A program made the position numbers and the translations under genes. From Cheiracanthium punctorium (taxonomy: Eukaryota; Arthropoda; Arachnida; Araneae; Cheiracanthiidae), in the NCBI GenBank assembly GCA_038373885.1, contig JAWZYV010013289.1:124001-188000 (forward strand): DNA of 64,000 nucleotides, read 5' to 3'. The notes below the pieces were generated by a model, which saw only the letters and a list, made by a program, of their open reading frames with translations, ran no database searches and was not told the DNA's origin. The first letter of the stretch is position 1. Each line of letters opens with the position of its first letter. This document shows positions 45,770-55,686 of this stretch, piece after piece.

Positions 45770-46994
45770 AGATCCTTGTTGGGCAATTCTCTGCTTTTGC
45801 AGAGTGGTCTACACTCACTACGTTTCTCCCGGCATTCCGCTTGTTCCGAGCCTCGCAGATATGGCATCTAGAGCAGGCTATACAGTCCTTGCTCACGTGC
45901 CCTTTAGCTCCGCGGTTCAGACAGCGTTTCCGGGCTTTACAAGTAGTGCTTAAGTGACCGTACTCTCCACAACGGAAACACTGAGTAGCCCTTAGGTTTT
46001 CCACCACCTTTACCTTACACCAGTCCATGGTTATGCGTTCCTGACTCAATGTTGCATGGAAGACTTTAGGGGGTACCTCCACTATAACGTGGCGTGTATC
46101 CCTCTTTTTGATGGAGTACCTGATGGTAATCTCATCACTTGCCAAGCCCTCCTCTTGGCCCCGAATGGCATCGACAACGGCTCAGTCGTCAAGTTCCCAC
46201 GGAACATCTACCAAGCAAAGTTGGGGGTTTCTGCGGACAGGTTTCCTTACGGTAACCTTATCTTTCAGCTTATCGCTGGCCGAGATCTGCCTGATTAAGA
46301 TATCTAGGTCTTCCTCGGTCTCAGTCCGTATTTTCATACCCCCATTCTTCGCCTTACGGGTCCACAGGACTTTGGCGCCCAGTTTCACTGGGTTCACCTC
46401 CCTGCATACTAAGTCCCTTACGCACACACCTTCCTTGTCTGCGTCGACGAACATCACGTGTTCGGACGCGGTGCTATTCCTAGGCGGGGTCGCTATTGTG
46501 ACATGTGATGTACAACCACTGGCGCCTGTCACCTGCGCATCTGTGGAGGGTTGAGTTGGGGCGTCTAAGATTGTCCCATCCACGTCCGCCTCTGACGTTT
46601 GGATGGGGGGATCTGTGGCATTTTGACTACACCCACTAGCGCTTGCCACTTGCGCTTCTGTGGGTGGTGAGGTGATGGCAACTGAAATGGGCGGCCCCAC
46701 AACGCTCGCCACCTGAGCGTACGTGGGTTTCTCAGCACGGAGAGCCGCAATCTGATCCCGCAGTTTCGCCTGTGTAAGGCTATTCCTAACGAACAGCTCA
46801 TACATGTCCATGACCCGCCTCATGACGGCTTTTCGGTCAACGGACTTCAGGGGTCCCTGCAGGTCTATTGCTACAAGTAGCAATAACTCTCTGGCCCTTA
46901 GCCTCTCAATCTCCTCCTTTACATACCGCGCGGGCATGCCGGGGAGACTGTCGCAGAAGTTTTCCACTTCCGCTACGGCACTACCAAGAGACAT
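45729..46994 (-). pseudogene. ORF1 (gag-like RNA-binding protein) with one in-frame TGA
   Basis: ORF1 proteins bind the element's RNA. From the ATG at 46992-46994 the frame runs 421 codons to 45729, interrupted only by TGA at codon 271 (46182-46184). The first ~100 residues are helical with heptad-like Leu ('YVKEEIERLRARELLLLV'), then a Pro/Thr-rich stretch, then a folded region, then knuckles: 'CFRCGEYGHLSTTC' (CX2CX4HX4C, intact), 'CLNRGAKGHVSKDC' (second Cys is Arg) and a following 'CSRCHIC'. The C-terminus overlaps ORF2 by 41 bp in another frame. The stop could be a recent mutation; readthrough is possible but unsupported. Confidence 0.85.
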
Positions 46995-47249
46995 ATTCAC
47001 CAATCAAAAGCAATGTGAGCGCAAATAGTGCACACTACAGTCGGTACACTAGCGTCGTATCTACCAGGTCTCAAATCCCTCTTTTAGAATCGCTCTGCTT
47101 AGCCACCACTCGGGTGCCCGACCGGAACGACGAGGACGTGAGAGCAGTCAGAAATTGGTAATGTGACGGATAGACTCTGGGCCGTTGTCCGCCACAAAAA
47201 ACAAGCAAATATCGCACTTGTACGAGCCAATCTCTATGACCTCCCGGTC
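46995..47249 (-). promoter_or_regulatory. 5' UTR of the non-LTR element
   Basis: The sense strand starts TGACCGGGAGGTCA, a small 5-bp hairpin with loop GGGA at the extreme 5' end. The UTR is GC-richer than flanking DNA and would hold the internal promoter that such elements carry at their 5' end. No specific promoter motif is assigned. Confidence 0.45.
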
Positions 47250-47450
47250 AAAATATTATTAAAGAATGTTTGTCATGCAAAATATTATTACAAAAAAAGA
47301 AAACAAGCGTTTATTTAACATTCATGAGATTTAATAAAATCTCACTCAACAAAAATCAGCTAATAGCAAGCAAAATCGACGAAATTTGACAACGCATTTT
47401 AGAAAACTACAGTTTAGAATAGAGAGAGGGGGGGGGCGCATTTTAGGTTG

Positions 47451-48864
47451 TACACTGCTGGCCACCCAAATTGCAACACCAAGAAAAACAAGAGATATCA
47501 CAACAAAATTTATTGTGTAGATAACATGTTGACCAAGTAACAAATGATTAAATTTACAGCATTCTATGAAGCGTGGTTCCTGCCAAAATCAGTACCCAGA
47601 GTAGCCGCCGTTGTTGGAGATCACAGCTGCCACACGCCTCGGCATTGATTCAAAGAGACTTTGAATGTGTTCTTGGGGTACAGCAGACCAAGCAGCTTCC
47701 ACACGTTGCCAAAGTTGATCTGGTGTGACAGCTGGGGATGAACTCTGGGTCAGTCGTTGAGCAACCATGGACCACATGTTTTCTATCGGCGAAAGATCCG
47801 GAGAGCGCGCCGGCCAGGGAAGCAATTCAATCTGGTGATTGACGAAGAACCCTTGGACAATGCGTGCCACGTGTGGCCGTGCATTATCCTGCTGAAATAT
47901 GGCTGTTGGCAAGCCCTGAAGGTAAGAAAGGACAACTGGCTCCAACACCTCGGAGATGTAGCGCTGGCTGGTTAAAGTACCGGCAATGCGTACTAGAGGA
48001 GTGCGAGAGAGATATCCGATACCGCCCCATACCATAATACCCGGTGCAGGACCAGTGTGACGGTGCATAATGCAGCTGTTCAGCATCCTCTCTCCACGGT
48101 GTCTCCAGACTCGAATCCGACCGTCGTGGTGTTGCATACAGAAGCGTGACTCGTCAGTAAAGAGAATTTCATTCCATTCTGTCGTCCACATCCTTCTTTC
48201 ATCGCACCATTGGCGGCGGAGACGTCTGTGGTTCCGCGTCAGAGGTAGACAAAGCAACGGACGTCTTGCGGACAGACCATTCTGCTGTAAACGACGTCGA
48301 ATGGTACGCGCAGACACTGGATGATGCGTTACAGACTGAATCTGCTGTGATATGGTTCGTGATGTGACTGAGCGGTCCGTCACTGCCATGCGTACAATCT
48401 GCCTGTCATCACGTGACGTGGTGCACTGAGGTCGATGCGGTCGATCACGTCTGTCCGTCGTACCCTCCTGCACCCAACGATCACATATCCGCATCACAGT
48501 TGTTTGGTTTCGTCCAATACGACGACCGATTTCCCTGAAAGATAACCCACAATCTCGGTATGCCACTATCCTTCCTCTGTCAAACTCGGATACTTGATCA
48601 AAAGATGATCGTTGTTTCCTACGAGGCATAATTTATCGTTTTTTTTGAAAAAAAAGCAAGAAAAACACAATTGCTGTACTTGAAACCGTCGAAATCTCCA
48701 AGCCTTAAACAGCGCTTTGAGGTGGCGCCACAGGCGCGCTTGATGTGCGTCTGCGCTGAAATTCTAATCATTTGCATATCTCACCTCAGCTAATGCATGT
48801 TGTAAATTTCATATTATTTGCATGCTTCCTTCAGGGTGTTGCATTTACGATGGCCAGCAGTGTA
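47451..48864 (-). mobile_element. Complete Tc1-type DNA transposon
   Basis: TIRs of about 30 bp: TACACTGCTGGCCACCCAAA at 47451, and reverse-complemented TACACTGCTGGCCATCGTAA from 48864, both continuing to ..TGCAACACC. The outermost TA on each side is the target duplication (47451-47452, 48863-48864). The ~1.4-kb length, TA target and single DD34E transposase are all as expected for Tc1. No lesion is visible, so it may be active or recently so. Confidence 0.95.
47589..48629 (-). CDS. Tc1-type transposase, DD34E, open frame
   Basis: This is a cut-and-paste transposase that binds the TIRs and inserts at TA. The frame has 346 codons from an ATG (48627-48629), the normal length for the family. 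Residues ~10-110 form two helix-turn-helix units ('LSFREIGRRIGRNQTTVMRI', then 'HHPVSARTIRRRLQQNGL'), with an Arg-rich hinge 'RRDRPHRPQ' between them that resembles a GRPR-type motif. The catalytic triad is D159 ('LFTDESRF'), D248 ('FQQDNARPH') and E283 ('DLSPIENMW'), with 34 residues between the last two. 'GIMVWGGIG' precedes the second Asp. All required residues are present. It lies alone between its TIRs. Confidence 0.96.
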   Translation of the reverse strand: MPRRKQRSSFDQVSEFDRGRIVAYRDCGLSFREIGRRIGRNQTTVMRICDRWVQEGTTDRRDRPHRPQCTTSRDDRQIVRMAVTDRSVTSRTISQQIQSVTHHPVSARTIRRRLQQNGLSARRPLLCLPLTRNHRRLRRQWCDERRMWTTEWNEILFTDESRFCMQHHDGRIRVWRHRGERMLNSCIMHRHTGPAPGIMVWGGIGYLSRTPLVRIAGTLTSQRYISEVLEPVVLSYLQGLPTAIFQQDNARPHVARIVQGFFVNHQIELLPWPARSPDLSPIENMWSMVAQRLTQSSSPAVTPDQLWQRVEAAWSAVPQEHIQSLFESMPRRVAAVISNNGGYSGY

Positions 48865-51800
48865 ATTTAAACAATTGCACAAATTGGTGTCAATAAGCAC
48901 AGAAGTAATTGAGATTTTCAATTGAATAAAAACTGAAAAGACCCACTCTTTTCACCCTTAATCCTTCTATGACTCTCACCCCTTTTTGCAAATCTATAGA
49001 AATGTATATGAGAAAACATGACGCATATTATCTGATGTGAACATGGCTTGGAATACAATTTATTGAACCATATAATATACAGAATTTGTTTTACAAATTG
49101 TTATATTTAAAAAAAAAATGTTATCTGTCAGAAATCACGTAAAAATAATTAGAAACAAGTATTTACGCCTTTTTTTTCTCGTATCTGTACGTGTTTATTA
49201 TATTATTTTCACATTTTTACAACAAAATTACACACAGAATTGCATACATACATTTCATAATTTATAAAGGACACAATTACATTCATAAATTAAAAGCATC
49301 CATAATGTTAAATTCAGTTTTTTATTTCTTCCCGAGAAGTGCCTTTTTACAGTATCATTGGAGAATGTGAAACGGAAATGTGCTGGGATGTAACCAGTGT
49401 AACGAATGAAGAGTAATTGCAGATACCAATTTTCTCTTATCTGGTTAACCGCAACCATATTAAACTGATAGTGTATCAAACTATCGGTTATACTTCATTC
49501 AAATTTGGTACCAGTATTATTTCAGTATTTAGTCTGTTTTATGATGTATACAAAATAAAAGTAATCGAACTATTGCAACATATTAATGATATGAAAGAAA
49601 ATACAACTGCTTAGTATTTAATGACCATGTAAGAATTTCAAATGGGAGTATCATATATACTTATATCTATGAATTTTGGAGGGGCAAACTGATTTCGAAA
49701 TTCAGCGATCATTTTAATAATATATCAGCGCACACAAAATGTTATCTATATCCTAATAATTATTGTTCAGGCTTCTCAAGTGGTCGATAAATCCTAAAAG
49801 GGATAGTTACACTGATACCTGACTCACTGATTCATTGACTCTCTAACAACTCCGGGCAACCACTCCAAAATTAAACTTTTACCACCTTGGCTCCAAAAAG
49901 ATTAAGAAGTTCTAAAGAAAAAAAGATCTACAACATAATACATCTACACAGTTTACTTGAAAATTTTCACGCAAATTAAAATAAAGAAAATAATATGCGC
50001 TACTCTAAAAATCTGAAAATACTTTGTTTCTTTTACATCAACAATAAATTTGCATTTGAAATTTATGCTCGCAAATTACGAGGAGTCAAAATTTCTGAAT
50101 CAGGAAAGAAAGGGGGAAAAAAGGGGTTTTTATGACCATTTCTTTGGGAGTATTATCTCACTTTTAATCCCACAATTTAAAATAAATTCTAATTCCAATT
50201 CTAAACACCCAATGAAAAGCCAGAAAATAAAAAAAAAATAGAAAGAAAAAGAAAAAAATGAAGCACATAAACATATTCAAAGAAAAGCTAACTTACAAAA
50301 GTTACTCAGAAAAGCCATTCTGTCAACAGGAATATATGAGTATATATGATAACTGTTTTGATGCAGTAGATATTAACGTTATGTCTATGTACACTTTCTC
50401 AAAGAAGTATTCGACTAAAAGTCAAATCTTCCTTTTTAAAAATCCTTTATCAGAAAATGGTTTTGCTTAAATTATTATATTCATATTTCTGTCGAATTGG
50501 GTATTTTTTTAAAAACTGATTCAACATTCGCAAGCACAAAATAGGAAATTTCGTTTACACTTGAATACTTTTTTGGTAGGGTGTACTTTTGAAATGAACT
50601 GATGTGGAAATCCAAAAATGAAAATGAATAGGCTCCAAACTGAAGTTGGTATTTTTCAGCAGATTGATAATAATCACTTTTTTAAAAAATTTTGATTAAC
50701 AAATGGATACATTTAGAGATTAGTCGTTAAGAAAAAATATTATTAAGTAAAATTAACTATTGATTTTTGAATAAAATAATTTTAGTTAGTCCTCAGTCGT
50801 CGATGGCCCACGACAATATGTTGGATTATGTCTACAGCAGTATGTGTATGTAAACCCTTGCTTGAACTTGAAGGTCTCCTTTTTAACAACTCGAAAACAT
50901 ATTGTACGGCAATCACATTGTGTTGAAGTGCAACTGTTTATGTCGGCATCCTATGCTGGCATTCAGCATCGCAGGGCGCAACGATACACTAGTGTACTGG
51001 TAATTCTTAATATACTACTTTAATGATTTTTATACACAATAGGTTTTTATAAGCTCGTCTTTGCACGTTCGTGTGTGCCTGCAGCATATTACCCTTTACT
51101 TAGGCTGTCATATGACTAATGATCTCTTTCAAGTACTTGTTAAACATCTTTGCCGCTTCGTGTGTTAGTTGTTTGACAAACGACTACGACTCTTTTGTAC
51201 ATAGCACGTTTACACCATAGATCTTCTGTTCTATGGTTTGCACTAAAATGGTACTTTTTTTTATGGATACATGGGATGCACTTAATAGAGTATAGTGGAT
51301 TTTTCTGTTTGGCTTGTCTACTTAAAAGTAATTGAAAGAATATTCACAAAAGCAGCGTAGAGTTGAAAGGAGTAACTTATCTGATTCTTTCGATTTATTC
51401 TGATCGTTCGGCGTTCTTGAAATAAATATTTTTCAGGCATTGCTATGTTACAAAACAGCTTTAAGCACATGCACATGAAGACTTTTCTTTCAAATCTACG
51501 ACTTCACTGTTTTACAGTTTTTAATTTCTAGCTATTTCACTCGCGGAACTTAAATCTCTGAAGAATGTCGTTGGCAGGTATGATTCTCACCGTACAAGAA
51601 ATTGCTAACAAAGTGTGTTCTACATAAATTTATTAGTAAAAACAAAAGTTTTGAAGAAAAAATATCATTTTAATTTTATAATTCTGTAATCGGCTATAAA
51701 TTACGTCGATAATGAATCAGTTTATAGAAACTACGACATAAATTTTTCAATGATTAATATTTTAAAGACCTGTCATCTGATAAAAGACCTTGCATCACAA

Positions 51801-51904
51801 TTTTTCATAGGACCACTCAAAATGTAGCAAAGAAATGTAATAAGAATGTCCTAGGAAAAGGGAGCAGAAACGTTTTTCCATCTACATGGTAGATTTTGGA
51901 TTGT
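48865..51904. other. No gene recognised
   Basis: Mostly AT-rich. Between about 50790 and 51300 composition is more even, with CGTCGATGG- and CAGCATCGCAGGG-type words, but no convincing exon or reading frame. Open frames at 49417-49614, 50050-50241 and 50258-50470 are Lys/Asn/Ile-rich, as expected of chance frames in AT-rich DNA. Confidence 0.45.
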
Positions 51905-52140
51905 GTGTGATTAGGGCGAACCTGCGCGAAGGGTATCTGCCTAAGATGGAGGATGCCTTGGTAGGAGGACTTTCTAAGGCGTTCTAACGCGTATTCACAT
52001 TACATTTGGAGAAAACCTACCTAAACTCCAGACCGTTTGATTGACGACCGCGCGATGGGACCCGAACCCAGGACCTTCACACTTCGGTCGTCTACCATTT
52101 CAGTGATATAACCACTGTGCCATGGTGAGGCTCGTATATG
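51905..52140 (-). mobile_element. tRNA-derived SINE with head
   Basis: On the minus strand, from about 52128: TGGCACAGTGGTTATATCAC (A-box region), then about 35 bases on GGTCCTGGGTTCGGGTCCC (B box GGTTCGGGTCC), then a body with GGTCTGGAGTTTAGGTAGG, ACGCGTTAGAACGCCTTAG and ATCTTAGGCAGATACCC. The body also occurs at 32195-32370 and, inverted, at 55085-55210. RNA polymerase III would transcribe such elements; they rely on a LINE to move. No tail or duplication identified. Confidence 0.75.
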
Positions 52141-52434
52141 GTACTGTGGGAAATTCATAATTTATTTTTTTTAATTATGTATATTTTTTAATGCCATCAA
52201 TTTTTCAAATTTTGGTACAGAAAAAATAAATGTCCGTTTCTATTTCTGTGATTTTATCACTGCCCTACTGGCAATCCTAAGAAAAATTACCTTTTAAGTT
52301 TAAAAATTTGTAAATTTTGATATCAATTTAAAATACGAGAGAGAGAGACTAATTTTATGAAAAATAATAGTAATAATAATAATTGTTATGTTTCATAGCG
52401 ATAGCATTAACATCTTCACTCATGTAATAATCGC

Positions 52435-52565
52435 ATTTTTTTGCCAGTTTTTCATGGTGAAAGTCTAGGTGCGACTATTATGAGGGGAAAATCTAGTACA
52501 TAATATTGGAACTCTAGAGCTATTTTTTCTGCTTCAAAATGGGGGTGCGACAATTATGTGAGGGC
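52435..52565. repeat. Dispersed repeat shared with 3210-3310
   Basis: Both copies contain TTTTTCATGGTGAAAGTCTA followed by GGTG.GACTATTATG and GGGAAA.TCTA. Here the block ends GGGCGACTACGGTATA, which looks like a short DNA-transposon end, but the opposite end does not clearly mirror it. Confidence 0.55.
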
Positions 52566-53213
52566 GACTACGGTATAGCCATACATTTTTTAGCTAAACA
52601 GCACAGTGTCGTCAGGCCATTATTCCGAGCAAACTTAACGTTGGTGCTTGTCAAAAGTAGCGATTTTTGTTGATCGTGCCGAAACTAATACAGCTGATTT
52701 TCAGTCGGAACATATAAAAGGAAATAACTTTCTTAGTGGAGCAAAGTGAAGATCTCACTATAAATATAATGAGCAGATGTTCTTTATTTTCGAGGACGCC
52801 TTGAATACTGAAAGCAAATATTTAAATACCAAGAACACTATGAATAGTAATTGTTCCTTCAATGAAAACAAAACTGTTTCGTCTATAAAAAAAACTTTAA
52901 AATAGAATACTGTATTGCACTAGTTTCTGCTTTTATTTGACTTTTAAAAATTAACTAGCTGCCTCAAAATAGAAATTTTGGTCACGTTACTATAAATAAA
53001 TACTATGATATAAACATTAGGGTGATAAATACAAAAATATTCTGCAGCATTTTATTTGAAAAATATGTAGTGAAATTTACGATCGAAAATTAAAAAATAT
53101 GATTGAAATATTTATTATCCTACATAAATATTATCATCGAGCTACGCCATTTCACTTTGCATCTTACCTAAATAATCTTTTTTTTTTTCTTTTTTTCTTT
53201 TCCTCCTTCTCAG
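52566..53213. other. No gene; pyrimidine tract at the right edge
   Basis: AT-rich sequence ending in a long pyrimidine tract (53179-53210) followed by CAG at 53211-53213, which looks like a 3' splice site. Confidence 0.4.
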
Positions 53214-53639
53214 CTGGCTCTGCGAACTCAAACGCACGTAATCGCCATCAATCATACCAGCAAGGTTGAAAGCCTTGAAAGCTATTTGCTGAACAAGCTG
53301 TCACTCAAACTACGCAAAGAGGCTTTACCGCCAATTAACCCAGTCCTCAACTCGAGGGTGGGGATTACGAATCACATGACCTGGTGGTCGAAGCAAAGCA
53401 TGGCGATTTCCTATCTAGTCCTTAAAAGATCTATGGGAAGGAAGAGGGGTGAATTTGCCAATCGCCTTATTCGGGACCACGTGCCGACTCATCGCCACTC
53501 CTACCAGCTCCCGATCATTTTGATAACAGCGAAAAGCATAGGGGTGTCTAGTCTACGAGTATATTCTAATGTCTTTCAAACGGATATAGGGAAAATATTC
53601 TTCCTCCCGTTCCTCGCTTGTTGCCGTGCTTTCAATTGA
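53214..53639 (+). CDS. Unidentified open frame after a splice-acceptor-like site
   Basis: The frame is open from the polypyrimidine tract through 53639 (stop), about 140 codons, in a patch clearly GC-richer than its neighbours. A textbook-looking acceptor (T/C tract then CAG at 53211-53213) precedes it. The translation has a basic, helix-like first third ('SYLLNKLSLKLRKEALPP'), a middle with 'NHMTWWSKQSMA' and 'RLIRDHVPTHRHSYQ', and a hydrophobic end. I recognise no family. A downstream exon or an ATG-containing upstream exon was not found. A single-copy exon, a decayed transposon gene or part of an unrecognised repeat are all possible. Confidence 0.3.
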   Translation: MALRTQTHVIAINHTSKVESLESYLLNKLSLKLRKEALPPINPVLNSRVGITNHMTWWSKQSMAISYLVLKRSMGRKRGEFANRLIRDHVPTHRHSYQLPIILITAKSIGVSSLRVYSNVFQTDIGKIFFLPFLACCRAFN

Positions 53640-54385
53640 AATAGAAAATTTGTCATGCAGGGGCTTTCATAAGCTATTTATTTATTTTATTACTAGATAG
53701 GCCACTTTTCAGCGTTTTGTAAATTCAATTTACATTGTATCTCTTCTAAATAGAATAATCGATATAATATATAATAAAAAATTCGGATAAAACATTCATT
53801 ATAGTTGACTTTCAAATGTTTTTGCAGGATATAATAATCTTAAACTTTTACAGACCGCATTCAGATCCAGGCATATTTTAACAGTTAGTATAACCATGGC
53901 TAACTGGGATCTTCCCTTCCCCGGCTATCCAGACGAAACCGAGAACAATCGGAAACCCTGTGTACGCGGTAGTTGGCATTCCTTCCGCCGTGGCGTAGTT
54001 ATATGGCCTGAACAGAGCGATTTAAAGGGCCAGTCCATATTATTAAAAGGGCATTAAAACTGTCAAATATGCTTGATTAAATTTTTTTTTATTTTTTTGT
54101 TTAAACAGAATGTATCTTTTTCTATAAATATTTTGAAACGTTTCTTCATCCATTCACATATTGAAAAAAAATTTAAGAAATTGTTAGTTGGTTAATGCTT
54201 GTAGGAGCTTCTTCGACATGTAATAAATTAATAATAAATAAATATATTAATTTATGTTTTATTTGAATCTTCAAAAGACTGTAATACTTTTTAAAGACTT
54301 GTTTTTCGTAACTCCTACATATTTTAATATATTAATACAGCATTCTCCCTATACGTAAATACACTCAAAATTCTGGGGTTAAACG
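53640..54385. other. No gene recognised
   Basis: A locally GC-rich patch at 53895-54030 does not contain a long frame. The remainder is AT-rich. Confidence 0.45.
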
Positions 54386-54771
54386 ATAAAATAAATAAAA
54401 ACTCTGTGAAAAAAAAACACATAAAATGTACTTATAATAGTTACGATCATTTCGACCAAAAAATTCTTTCGGTCTTCTTCATCAGACAAAGTCCGAGACG
54501 CAGGGGCGTAGACAGAGGGGGGGGGCTGCTGCCCCCCGAAATGGGACCCTTTACTTAGCTTACAATTTGATATTTAGCTTACAATGAACTTTAGCTTTTT
54601 AGCTTTAAATTTAATACCCAGCCAACCCCGAAATAAAATCCTCGCTACGCCACTGCGTGAGACGAACGTCTTTGTCTGATGAATACCGAAAGAATTTTTT
54701 GGTCGAAACGATCGTAACGTATTATAAGTTACATTTTAGTGTTTTTTTTCACAAAGTTTTTATTTATTTTA
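54386..54771. mobile_element. Fold-back MITE split by a hAT-like element
   Basis: Arms of about 115 bp mirror each other: left from 54386 (ATAAAATAAATAAAAA, GTTACGATC, TTTCGACCAAAAAATTCTTT, CATCAGACAAAG), right ending at 54771 with the same words reversed. The hAT-like insert at 54501-54655 sits at the centre of the palindrome. No coding capacity. Confidence 0.8.
54501..54655. mobile_element. hAT-like MITE at the centre of the fold-back
   Basis: The left end CAGGGGCGTAGACAGAGG and reverse-complemented right end CAGTGGCGTAGCGAGG are CAG(T/G)GGCGTAG-type TIRs. The flanks GAGACG (54495-54500) and TGAGACG (54658-54664) suggest an imperfect 8-bp duplication. Confidence 0.7.
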
Positions 54772-54807
54772 TTCTGCTTATACTTCCGTGTATACGTATG
54801 TTCGTGT

Positions 54808-54978
54808 CAGTGGCGTAGCCAAGGGGACATAGGGGGTCACCAACCTCCCTCCGATGAGGAATTTTTTGCCATACAAATGCATATTCTTAGCTCCCTTATC
54901 ACGTACACTTATACACATATGTGAGTTGCAGTAGTCGTACCCCCCCCCCTCCATGAAAAAATTCTGGCTATGCCACTG
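54808..54978. mobile_element. hAT-like MITE, complete
   Basis: 171 bp with ends CAGTGGCGTAGCCAAGG and (reverse-complemented) CAGTGGCATAGCCAGAA. Flanks GTTCGTGT (54800-54807) and GTTCGTAT (54979-54986) are an 8-bp duplication with one change. A related copy is nested at 14010-14172. Confidence 0.85.
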
Positions 54979-55014
54979 GTTCGTATTAATAGGTTTTAGT
55001 TTATTTATTGGGGT

Positions 55015-55480
55015 TGGGACGCCCGACCAGGGCACAAAATTTCTAGAGGCGGTATAATGCCTATGGTTAACTTATTTTAAAAAGATTAAAATGTCATGGA
55101 GTTTTGGGCGGTTTTCTCCAGATGAAACATGAATATGCGTTAGAACCCCCTTAAAAAGTCCTCCGACCAAGCCCTCCACCCTTCTGCTTAGGTGTATTAT
55201 TAAAAAAAAGAGGAAAATTCTCTATGCAAATTATTAAGGAGTTAAGTTAAATTGTTTAAAATTACTCTAACAGATTAAAATAATAATAAATAAAAATACG
55301 AAATTTTTCTGGAGGATGGGCTCAGTTATCTAAACAAATTATACTGCAATAAATAAATAAGTAAGTAAATAAGACACTGAACATGGTAGATGGTGGAAGC
55401 GTTACGGTCCCACGTTCGGGCCTACCGCGCGGCTGTCGATCTAACGGTCTGTAGATTTGTTCGGTTTCCCATAGATAGAA
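55015..55480 (+). mobile_element. SINE fragments, rearranged
   Basis: At 55085-55210, plus-strand ATGCGTTAGAACCCCCTTA, AAAAGTCCTCCGACCAAG and TCTGCTTAGGTG match the SINE body of 51905-52140. At 55390-55470 a piece with GGTCCCACGTTCGGGCC and CGATCTAACGGTCTGTAG matches the B-box and post-head region, now placed downstream of the body piece. The order is therefore scrambled. A third related element starts near 55513 (CAGTGGCGTAGCGTAGG), and its interior resembles 55020-55110. Confidence 0.6.
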
Positions 55481-55636
55481 TTTGAATACTCGTTATTCAT
55501 AAGGGATGTTCACAGTGGCGTAGCGTAGGTTGGGCGGTTGGGGCGCTAGTCCCGTGCAGAAAATTTTTGCGGGCGGCAAAACACCTACCGTTGACTTATT
55601 TATTTTAAAAAGATTAAAATGACATTTTTTAATATT

Positions 55637-55639
<3 letters not shown>

Positions 55640-55686
<47 letters not shown>
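55640..55686. repeat. Compound (CA)n(TA)n microsatellite
   Basis: About 14 CA units run directly into about 9 TA units. Confidence 0.9.

Larger units (their letters stand above)
41386..47249 (-). mobile_element. Nearly complete I/R1-group non-LTR retrotransposon
   Basis: A 5.86-kb element: 5' UTR 47249-46995, ORF1 46994-45729, ORF2 45769-42179, 3' UTR 42178-41386. AAAATATTATTAA flanks it on both sides (41373-41385 and 47250-47262), a 13-bp target duplication. It has no poly(A) tail. Endonuclease, reverse transcriptase and RNase H in one ORF2, an ORF1 with CCHC knuckles and a 41-bp ORF overlap are typical of the I, R1 and LOA groups. The only lesions seen are in ORF1. A similar AAAATATTATTA at 47279-47290 makes the right border slightly less certain. 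Confidence 0.88.

Noticed and set aside
43592..46554. Several plus-strand frames opposite the non-LTR ORFs
   Set aside because: They are shadows of the GC-rich minus-strand ORF1 and ORF2 and have no domain features.
54676..54712. CTGATGA..GAAAC pattern resembling a hammerhead ribozyme core
   Set aside because: A three-base stem II can be drawn, but the GAAA is not followed by a stem III that ends in a cleavable NUH next to a stem I partner. The words lie in the arms of a palindromic MITE, which explains their repetition.
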